This document shows, in pieces, positions 1 to 5,818 of a DNA stretch of 8,320 bases. The position numbers and the translations under genes were made by a program. This DNA is from an uncultured Eubacteriales bacterium (GTDB taxonomy: Bacteria > Bacillota > Clostridia > Christensenellales > Aristaeellaceae): assembly GCA_900553905.1 (NCBI GenBank), contig USFL01000052.1:1-8320 (forward strand). The letters are read 5' to 3'. Within the stretch, counting starts at the first letter, position 1; every line of letters begins with the position of its first letter. The notes under the pieces are model-generated. The model ran no database searches. It saw nothing but the letters and a program-made list of their open reading frames with translations, and was not told the origin of the DNA.

Positions 1-2
1 CC

Positions 3-548
3 GCCGAGGCCATCCGCGCCATCTGCAACCATCCCGCCTACACCAGCGGCGACGATACCGTGCTGCAGGGCGGCATGGGCGACGCCATCTGCGCCGGCAT
101 CAGCGGCACGTGGGTGGCCGCGGCGCTCAAGGAAAGGCTGGGCGACAACTACGCCGCCGCCAAGCTGCCCACCTTTACCGTGGACGGCGAGCAGGTCCAG
201 ATGGGCTCCTTCCTGGGCTGCAAGATCATCGGTGTGAACACCCAGACCCAGTATCCCGTGGAGGCCATGGAGCTGGCCGAATACCTGACCAGCGAAGCGG
301 CGCAGATCCGCCGCTACGAGGTGCGGGGCTACGGTCCCTCCAACCTCAACGCCGCTGCCTCCGAAGCGGTTTCCGCCGACGTGGCGCTCTCCGCGTTGGC
401 GGCGCAGAGCGAATTCGGCGTGAGCCAGCATGTGCTGGGCGCGTTCTGGACGCCCGCCGAGGCCTTCGGTGCGGAGCTGGAAGCCCATTCCGAGGCCGAC
501 CTGCAAACACTGCTGGATCAGTTCGTCAGCCAGGTCACGGCGCAGTAA
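3..548 (+). CDS. Maltose/maltodextrin ABC transporter substrate-binding protein, C-terminal part (5' end outside window)
   Basis: The open frame enters from the left edge and ends at a TAA at 546-548, giving about 181 residues of the C-terminal half of a family 1 extracellular solute-binding protein (MalE type). The family binds maltose or maltodextrin outside the membrane and hands it to a MalF-MalG permease pair. Visible features are GISGTWVAAALKERLG (the usual G-T-W step before the second hinge), a segment around KLPTFTVDGEQVQMGSFLG, and a helical stretch ELAEYLTSEAAQIRRYE, which matches the family's conserved 'FL(T/S)s...Q...' C-terminal helix. The signal peptide and lipobox would lie upstream and cannot be seen. 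The maltodextrin substrate is inferred from the MalF/MalG-type permeases and GH13 enzyme that follow. A hairpin follows the stop codon. The family call is firm; the exact sugar is less so. Confidence 0.88.
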   Translation, partial: AEAIRAICNHPAYTSGDDTVLQGGMGDAICAGISGTWVAAALKERLGDNYAAAKLPTFTVDGEQVQMGSFLGCKIIGVNTQTQYPVEAMELAEYLTSEAAQIRRYEVRGYGPSNLNAAASEAVSADVALSALAAQSEFGVSQHVLGAFWTPAEAFGAELEAHSEADLQTLLDQFVSQVTAQ

Positions 549-556
549 GACGCCAA

Positions 557-586
557 AAGGGCTGCTCCGCAGACGGGGCAGCCCTT
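557..586 (+). promoter_or_regulatory. Intercistronic stem-loop between binding-protein and permease genes
   Basis: AAGGGCTGC at 557-565 pairs perfectly with GCAGCCCTT at 578-586. The stem extends inward by a T-G wobble and two C-G pairs (566-568 with 575-577), leaving a 6-base loop. No T tract follows; the next bases are GAGCATGGGG. It therefore looks like an mRNA-stabilising or partially attenuating hairpin rather than a full terminator. In maltose operons such hairpins between malE and malF are known to help keep binding protein in excess over permease. That role here is inferred from position and shape. Confidence 0.6.
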
Positions 587-606
587 GAGCATGGGGAGGG
601 AGAGAC

Positions 607-1959
607 ATGAAGCGCGAGGCCGAACGCACCGCCGGCATCCTCCGGCGCGGAAACGCCTGGACGCGCCTGTCCACGCTGGTGATGGGCGCGGGCTGCCTGC
701 GCCATGGGCAAATCGTCAAAGGGCTTTTGTACCTGGGCTTTGAGGCGCTGTACTTTGCGTTTTTCTTCGGCTTCGGCTGGCCTTACCTCAGCCGCTTTCC
801 CACGCTGGGCGCCTCGGCGCAGAGCCGCGTCTGGGACGAGGCCGCGCAGATCTACCGCCGCGTGCCCGGCGACAACTCCATGCTGATTCTGCTTTTCAGC
901 GTGCTCACCCTCGCGTCGATCGCGCTGCTGTTTGCGGTGTGGCGGCTGAACCTGAAAAGCGCGTGGCTGCTGGAGCAGAAGGCGGCGCGGCACGAGCCTA
1001 TCCCCCGCTTCCGCGAAGATCTGAAAACCCTGCTGGACGAGCGCTTCCATGTGACGCTCCTGTCCATGCCCATGCTCACGCTGGTGCTCTTTACCGCGCT
1101 GCCCATCGCCTTCATGATCCTCATCGCCTTTACCAACTTCGACTCCACCCACCAGCCGCCGGGCCAGCTGTTCACCTGGACGGGCCTGACCAACGTGACG
1201 GACGTGTTCCTTGGCAACGAGGTCAAAACCCGCACCTTCTTTGGGATTCTCGGCTGGACGCTGGTGTGGGCCGTGCTGGCCACCTTCACCAACTACATTC
1301 TGGGGATGCTTCTGGCGGTGGTCATCAACCACCGGGTGGTCAGGCTCAAGAAGCTGTGGCGCACCTGCTTTGTCATCGCCATTGCGGTGCCGCAGTTCGT
1401 CAGCCTCCTGCTGATCTCGCGGGCGCTGGAGCCGCAGGGTGCCGTCAACGTGGCGCTGATGGCGCTGGGCTGGATCGACGCGCCGCTCCCCTTCCTGACC
1501 GACCCCACGCTGGCGCGCATGGTCGTGGTCGTGGTGAACATGTGGATCGGCATCCCCTACACCATGCTCACCTTCAGCGGCGTTTTGCTCAATATCCCTT
1601 CCGACCTCTACGAAAGCGCCCAGATGGACGGGGCCGGTCCCGTGCGGCAGTTTGTGTCCATCACGCTGCCCTACATGGTCTTTATCACCGCGCCCGCCAC
1701 CATCACCACCTTCGTCACCAATATCAACAACTTCAACGTCATCTATCTCCTCACAGCCGGCGGGCCCTTTTCGCTGGACTACTATCAGGCCGGCAAGACC
1801 GACCTGCTGGTGACCTGGCTCTACAAGCTGACCGTGGACCAGCACGATTATGCGCTGGCCTCCACCATCGGCATCTTCATCTTCATGATCGTTTCCTCCT
1901 GCTCGCTTGCCGTCTATAACCGCACCGGCGCCGTCCGAAGGGAGGATCAGTTCCAATGA
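607..1959 (+). CDS. Maltodextrin ABC transporter permease, MalF/MalC type
   Basis: A 450-residue integral membrane subunit of the maltodextrin importer. About eight membrane segments can be read (roughly 39-61, 92-113, 151-175, 212-240, 253-272, 303-328, 354-382, 415-437), as expected for MalF rather than a six-segment sugar permease. The EAA loop that docks onto the ATPase is at residues 336-355 (ESAQMDGAG...ITLP). The family motif FTNFDSTHQPPG is at 175-186 and TAGGP at 383-387. The N-terminus carries a short GAGCLRHGQIVKG stretch (27-39), seen in Firmicutes MalC-like proteins and resembling a TM2-type G-x-G...GQ..KG motif. The start is supported by GGGGAGGG at 593-600. The gene follows the binding-protein gene after 58 bases containing a hairpin, and its stop overlaps the next start (ATGA). 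The function is well supported; the exact sugar is inferred from the neighbours. Confidence 0.93.
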   Translation: MKREAERTAGILRRGNAWTRLSTLVMGAGCLRHGQIVKGLLYLGFEALYFAFFFGFGWPYLSRFPTLGASAQSRVWDEAAQIYRRVPGDNSMLILLFSVLTLASIALLFAVWRLNLKSAWLLEQKAARHEPIPRFREDLKTLLDERFHVTLLSMPMLTLVLFTALPIAFMILIAFTNFDSTHQPPGQLFTWTGLTNVTDVFLGNEVKTRTFFGILGWTLVWAVLATFTNYILGMLLAVVINHRVVRLKKLWRTCFVIAIAVPQFVSLLLISRALEPQGAVNVALMALGWIDAPLPFLTDPTLARMVVVVVNMWIGIPYTMLTFSGVLLNIPSDLYESAQMDGAGPVRQFVSITLPYMVFITAPATITTFVTNINNFNVIYLLTAGGPFSLDYYQAGKTDLLVTWLYKLTVDQHDYALASTIGIFIFMIVSSCSLAVYNRTGAVRREDQFQ

Positions 1960-2816
1960 GCAATGTTCGCAGCATGAAAAGGCACAACCTGCGCCTGTCC
2001 GTTTTTCTCCATACGCTGCTGGCCGTGCTGGCGCTGCTGTGGCTTTTGCCGGTGGCCTGGCTCCTGCTCTCCTCCTTCCGGGCGGAGCCGGGGGCCTACA
2101 CCTCCTACCTGCTGCCCAAAAGCTACACGCTTGACAACTACGTGCGCCTCTTTACCGATACCGCGCTGTTCAACTTTCCCCGCTGGTTTCTCAACACCCT
2201 TTTTGTGGCCTGCTGTTCGTGCCTGATCACCACGGTGCTCAGCCTCATGGTGGCGTATGTATACTCGCGTCTACGTTTTCCCACACGCAAAAAGCTGATG
2301 AACGTATCGCTGGTGCTGGGCATGTTTCCGGGCTTCATGAGCATGATCGCCATCTACCACTTTCTCAAGGCCATGGGGCTGGACCAGACGCTGCTGGCGT
2401 TGATTCTGGTCTACTCCGGCGGCGCGGCCATGAACTACTACATCGCCAAGGGCTTTTTCGACACCATCCCCAAATCGCTGGACGAGGCTGCCATTCTGGA
2501 CGGCGCAACCCGCAGCGTGGTGTTCTGGAAGATCATTCTGCCCAACAGCAAGCCCATCGTGGCCAACATCGCCATCAATGCCTTCATCGCCCCGTGGGTG
2601 GATTTCATCTTCGTATCGGTCATCATGAAGGACAACTATGACAACTACACCGTGGCCAAGGGTCTCTACACCATGGTGGACAAGGCCAATATCTACCGCT
2701 ATTACACGGTTTTCTGCGCGGGAGCGGTGGTGGTGGCCGTCCCCATCGTGCTTTTGTTCATCCGGCTGCAAAAGTATTATGTCGCCGGCGTGGCCGCCGG
2801 CTCGGTGAAAGGGTGA
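1956..2816 (+). CDS. Maltodextrin ABC transporter permease, MalG/MalD type
   Basis: A 286-residue second permease of the importer, the usual length for MalG. The first membrane segment is at about residues 14-36, and later hydrophobic segments fit a six-segment fold. The EAA loop starts at residue 177 (DEAAILDGA, then VFWKIILP), the contact site for the ATPase. The C-terminus ends in YYVAGVAAGSVKG, matching the typical MalG ending 'Y.V.G...G.VKG'. The start codon overlaps the stop of the upstream permease in ATGA, implying translational coupling, and AAGGGAGGA at 1938-1946 is a strong ribosome site about 9 bases upstream. A second ATG at residue 7 is possible but less well placed. Only 4 bases separate it from the GH13 gene. 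No ATP-binding subunit gene follows. Confidence 0.93.
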   Translation: MSNVRSMKRHNLRLSVFLHTLLAVLALLWLLPVAWLLLSSFRAEPGAYTSYLLPKSYTLDNYVRLFTDTALFNFPRWFLNTLFVACCSCLITTVLSLMVAYVYSRLRFPTRKKLMNVSLVLGMFPGFMSMIAIYHFLKAMGLDQTLLALILVYSGGAAMNYYIAKGFFDTIPKSLDEAAILDGATRSVVFWKIILPNSKPIVANIAINAFIAPWVDFIFVSVIMKDNYDNYTVAKGLYTMVDKANIYRYYTVFCAGAVVVAVPIVLLFIRLQKYYVAGVAAGSVKG

Positions 2817-2820
2817 TCGC

Positions 2821-4539
2821 ATGAATTACGCCGCGATATGGCACAGGCCGTCCAGCGAGTACGCCTTTGCGCTGGACGATACGCACTACGTGTTCCGCCT
2901 GCGCGCGCAGGCGGGCGACCTGACCTGCTGCGCCCTGTGGTATGCCGACCGGGCCGCCATGGGGCCGCTGTGCTACCGGCGCGCCCCCATGGAAAAGCGG
3001 TATACGGACGCGCTGGCGGACTGGTTCGAGCTTCGTCTGACCACGCAGCTCAACCGCATCGCCTACTACTTTGAGCTCTGCGACGGCGTCCGGACCGCCT
3101 ACTACATCGGCGGCCTGTTTCAGCCCACGCCGCAGGCGGACCGCTCGGACGGGTTTCAGTTCGCCTACAACCACCGCGCCGACCGCCTGACGGTGCCGGA
3201 GTGGGCCGCGGACGCAGTGGTCTACAACATCTTCCCCGACAGCTTCGCCAGCCGCGCGGGCTGTCTGGCGATGCAGCCCCAAAGCGTCTCCCTCGGCGGC
3301 GAAACCTGCCGCTCGCTGCTGGGCGGCACGCTCCGCGGCATCCGCGAAAATCTGGACGCCATCCAAAGCCTGGGCTGCAACTGCCTCTACCTCAACCCCA
3401 TCTTTGCCGCCGGCTGCTATCACAAGTACGACACACTGGACCACTTCCGCGTGGACCCCTGCTTCGGTACTGGCGACGATCTCAAGCGGCTGGTGCAGGC
3501 CGCGCACACCCGCGGCCTGCGCGTGATCCTGGACGGCGTGTTCAACCACGTGAGCAGCCGCCATCCCTTCTTTCAGGACGTGCTGGCCCGCGGCAGGCAA
3601 TCGCGCTACTACCGCTGGTTCTACGGCCTGCCGGAGCATCCCCGCCTCCCGGCGGAGGGCGAGCTGCCCGAATACGCGTGCTTTTCCTATGTGGCGGACA
3701 TGCCCAAGACGGACCTGTCCTGTCCGGAGGCGTGCGCCTACTTCTGCGAAGTGGGCCGCTACTGGATCGAAACCTTTGATATCGACGGCTGGCGGCTGGA
3801 CGTGGCCAACGAGATCAACGACGGCTTTCTTAGGGCCTTCCGTGCCGCGGTCAAGGCCGCAAAGCCCGACGCGCTCCTCATCGGCGAGGTGTGGGAGGAT
3901 GCATCGCACTTTTTGCAGGGCGACATGCTGGATTCCTGCATGAATTACGACTTCCGGCGTCTGGCCCTGCGCTTTTTCGCCCGGCGCGCCATGGACGCGG
4001 GTGAGCTGGCCGTGGGGCTTCACTGGCTGCTCACCCGCTACAGGGAACCCGCCATGCTCTCCCAGCTCAATCTGCTGGACAGTCACGACGTGAGCCGCTT
4101 TTTGACCGAGTGCGGCGGAGACGAAGCGCGCATGCGGCAGGCCGTGGTGTTCCAGATGACGTTTCCGGGCATGCCCTGCGTGTTCTACGGGGACGAGCTG
4201 GGCCTGACCGGCGCGGCCGAGCCGGAGTACCGCCGGGCCATGCCGTGGGGCCAGGATCATCCGCTGCGCACGCTGTACCGGGAGCTGATCGCCCTTCGCC
4301 GCGCGCATCCGGCGCTCCGGCGGGGCCGCTTCCTGCTGGAGAGGGCGCAGGGCGAGGTGCTGGGCTACGCGCTGGAGGATGCGTCGGAGCGCATCTGCGT
4401 GCTTTTCAACCGCGCGGGCGCGCCGGTGGATGTGCATCCCTGGCTGAACGCGGCAGGCGCGGCGGCGCTGGCGCAGAGCGGCGTCGATTCAGACCGGCTC
4501 ACGGCGGGCGGTTATCTCGTCGTCCGGGCGGCAAAGTGA
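2821..4539 (+). CDS. GH13 alpha-glycosidase (neopullulanase / cyclomaltodextrinase / maltogenic amylase group)
   Basis: A 572-residue cytoplasmic glycoside hydrolase; no signal peptide is present. The first ~115 residues look like the N-terminal CBM34-type beta domain of this group. The TIM barrel begins near WAADAVVYNIFPDSFAS (about 128-144). GH13 region I is DGVFNH at 238-243. Region II is GWRLDVANE at 323-331, with D327 as nucleophile and the VANE signature of subfamily GH13_20. Region III is IGEVWE with E356 as acid/base, and region IV is SHD with D423. Region V is MPKTDLSCPEA from residue 294, where the subfamily usually has MPKLN. A small beta domain closes the protein. Members hydrolyse alpha-1,4 (some alpha-1,6) links in cyclodextrins, pullulan or maltodextrins. 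Its place directly behind the permeases suggests it cuts imported maltodextrins. The exact product pattern cannot be read from sequence. Confidence 0.92.
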   Translation: MNYAAIWHRPSSEYAFALDDTHYVFRLRAQAGDLTCCALWYADRAAMGPLCYRRAPMEKRYTDALADWFELRLTTQLNRIAYYFELCDGVRTAYYIGGLFQPTPQADRSDGFQFAYNHRADRLTVPEWAADAVVYNIFPDSFASRAGCLAMQPQSVSLGGETCRSLLGGTLRGIRENLDAIQSLGCNCLYLNPIFAAGCYHKYDTLDHFRVDPCFGTGDDLKRLVQAAHTRGLRVILDGVFNHVSSRHPFFQDVLARGRQSRYYRWFYGLPEHPRLPAEGELPEYACFSYVADMPKTDLSCPEACAYFCEVGRYWIETFDIDGWRLDVANEINDGFLRAFRAAVKAAKPDALLIGEVWEDASHFLQGDMLDSCMNYDFRRLALRFFARRAMDAGELAVGLHWLLTRYREPAMLSQLNLLDSHDVSRFLTECGGDEARMRQAVVFQMTFPGMPCVFYGDELGLTGAAEPEYRRAMPWGQDHPLRTLYRELIALRRAHPALRRGRFLLERAQGEVLGYALEDASERICVLFNRAGAPVDVHPWLNAAGAAALAQSGVDSDRLTAGGYLVVRAAK

Positions 4540-4549
4540 GGGGATTGGC

Positions 4550-5545
4550 ATGGCGGTCACCATCTATGATCTGGCGCGCGAGGCGGGCGTTTCCATCTCC
4601 ACAGTTTCCAAGGCGCTGAGCGACAGCTACACCATCTCGGAAAAAACCAAGCGGCATGTGCTGGAAACCGCCCGCCGCCTTCAGTACAAGCCCAACGCGC
4701 GCGCCCGCAGCTTCGCCCGGCAAAAGAGCGGCACCGTGATCTTTGCCACCGAGCTGTACCAGAACATCGCGTTTGAAAATCCGCATATGTTCGCCATCCT
4801 CACCGGCGTCACCCGCTCGCTGGAGGAGAAGGGCTATTCGGTGCTGCTGAGGCACATGGAAAAGGGCGGCGCTGCCGCCTATGTGCGCGGGCTGATGCAG
4901 GAGCGTCTGGCCGACGGCGTCATCCTGCACGCGGCGCTGCTCACGCGCGACCTGGCCGCCTTTTTGAGCCATGCCGAGTCGCCCTATCTGGTCATCGGCC
5001 GGCCCAACTTTCCCTGCAACATCTGCTGGATGGACGTCAACCATGAGCTGGCCGGCGGCGTGGCCGCGAACTATCTGCTGGACCGGGGTTACCGCCGCCT
5101 CCTCTACCTGGGCGGCTGCCCGGAGGACGCCATATCCCGGAGCCGACTGAAAGGGATAGACGCCGTTCTGCGGGAGGAGGAGCTTTCGGTGGAGACGCTC
5201 TTCGGCGACACGCCCTACACCGAGGACATAGAGGCGCTCAAGCACATTCTGTGCAGCGAAGCCCGTCCCGAGGCAGCGCTGTGCGCCAACAACCGCATCG
5301 CCCTGGAATGCCTGCAATGCGCCATGCAGCTGGGGCTGCGCATCCCGCAGGACCTGGCGCTGATGACCTTTGACCGCTATCCCTTTTCCCAGCTGCTCAT
5401 CCCCCGCCTCACCGCCGTAGAGGTGGACATGTTCGACATGGGCTGGGAGGCTGCGCGCTTTCTGATGCAGCGAATCAAAAAGCCCGGCTTGCAGGTGCAG
5501 ACCTTCTGCACCACGCCCAGGCTGTTGGAAGGGCAGTCCACGTAA
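4550..5545 (+). CDS. LacI-family transcriptional regulator of the maltodextrin operon
   Basis: A 331-residue repressor-type regulator. The N-terminal helix-turn-helix is textbook: TIYDLAREAGVSISTVSKAL at residues 4-23, followed by the third helix to about residue 48 and the hinge NARARSFARQKS at 49-60. The rest is a periplasmic-binding-protein-like effector domain, with LCANNRIALECLQ and RIPQDLALMTFDRYPFSQLL matching the usual C-terminal half. Odd point: the hinge residue that intercalates into the operator minor groove is normally Leu (ARSLA) but is Phe55 here. GAGGGG at 4538-4543, overlapping the upstream stop, serves as the ribosome site. The gap to the GH13 gene is 10 bases, so it is probably co-transcribed and responds to an imported maltodextrin or breakdown product. 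No operator is visible in the window; it would be expected upstream of the binding-protein gene. Confidence 0.93.
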   Translation: MAVTIYDLAREAGVSISTVSKALSDSYTISEKTKRHVLETARRLQYKPNARARSFARQKSGTVIFATELYQNIAFENPHMFAILTGVTRSLEEKGYSVLLRHMEKGGAAAYVRGLMQERLADGVILHAALLTRDLAAFLSHAESPYLVIGRPNFPCNICWMDVNHELAGGVAANYLLDRGYRRLLYLGGCPEDAISRSRLKGIDAVLREEELSVETLFGDTPYTEDIEALKHILCSEARPEAALCANNRIALECLQCAMQLGLRIPQDLALMTFDRYPFSQLLIPRLTAVEVDMFDMGWEAARFLMQRIKKPGLQVQTFCTTPRLLEGQST

Positions 5546-5614
5546 CGGATAGTCCGTGCGCAGGCGGCTTTCCCTGTGGGTTTCTCCGGATGCGTGCCGC
5601 GCTGTTGACAGCTG

Positions 5615-5623
5615 TGATATACT
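5615..5623 (+). promoter_or_regulatory. Extended -10 promoter (TGATATACT) for the 5630-5790 RNA and probably brnQ
   Basis: TATACT at 5618-5623 matches five of six bases of the sigma-A -10 box, and TG one base before it forms an extended -10. The expected start is at about 5629-5631. At the normal 17-base distance upstream lies only TGCCGC, a poor -35. A perfect TTGACA is present at 5605-5610 but only 7 bases from the -10, too close to work with it. The A-run right after the box would aid melting. No other convincing promoter lies between here and brnQ. Confidence 0.55.
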
Positions 5624-5629
5624 AAAAAA

Positions 5630-5790
5630 AGCGCGAACAGCGCTCAGCATATCGAAAAGCGCTTTATCCGGAAGGCTGAAAGGGCCGCAGTCCTCTCCCC
5701 GGAAGCCTTGTAACGCATGGTTTTTCCGTTGCGGCGAAAAAAGCCGCAGCGTGGGCTTTTTCGATGAGCGGAGCGCAGCCGGCGCTTTTT
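5630..5790 (+). ncRNA. Structured non-coding RNA, candidate 6S-like RNA (or brnQ leader)
   Basis: About 160 bases between an extended -10 promoter and a T tract, whose two ends pair over a long interrupted stem. GCGC 5631-5634 pairs with 5782-5785, continuing outward as A-run with T tract. GCGCTC 5640-5645 pairs with GAGCGC 5771-5776. Positions 5647-5660 pair with 5755-5769, with one mismatch, one G-U and one bulge. Above this lie a short unpaired 5' strand (5661-5671), a stem-loop closed by AAGGCT 5672-5677 with AGCCTT 5704-5709, and on the 3' side a hairpin TGCGGC 5730-5735 with GCCGCA 5743-5748. A bulged closing stem, a central bubble with a small hairpin on the 3' strand and a terminal stem-loop are the 6S RNA layout (binds sigma-70/A RNA polymerase). 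The terminal stem is shorter than in E. coli 6S. No T-box or familiar riboswitch core is seen. A regulatory leader of brnQ is the main alternative. Confidence 0.5.
5772..5790 (+). terminator. Intrinsic terminator-like hairpin ahead of brnQ
   Basis: AGCGC at 5772-5776 can pair locally with GCGCT at 5782-5786 around a 5-base loop, directly followed by TTTT (T run 5786-5790). The same GCGC is also the 3' half of the closing stem of the upstream RNA, so either fold places a GC stem right before the T tract. The brnQ start codon lies 28 bases further on, with no promoter seen between, so brnQ would rely on readthrough or controlled antitermination. Confidence 0.5.
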
Positions 5791-5818
5791 CTGGTCTTGC
5801 ACAGGAAGGGTTGATCCC

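Noticed and set aside
549..606. LacI-type operator within the operon
   Set aside because: I looked for a CG-centred palindrome of the MalR/LacI kind in the gaps and found only the hairpin, whose arms are spaced like an RNA stem. The operator is probably upstream of the window.
535..1956. Long antisense open frame opposite the MalF-type permease gene
   Set aside because: It is a high-GC shadow: His/Arg/Gly/Asp-rich composition, no recognisable domain, and it covers a clear permease gene on the other strand.
2758..4437. Long antisense open frame opposite the GH13 gene
   Set aside because: Low-complexity Ala/Val/Arg/His composition typical of a frame shadow; the + strand gene has all catalytic GH13 motifs.
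5545..5557. Inverted repeat ACGGA-TAG-TCCGT just after the lacI stop, as operator or terminator
   Set aside because: Only 5 pairs with a 3-base loop, no T tract and no CG-centred LacI-type symmetry; plausibly chance.
5630..5818. T-box leader for brnQ
   Set aside because: A T-box was considered because branched-chain amino acid genes often have one, but the conserved TGG-ACCGCG antiterminator core is absent and the region is short.
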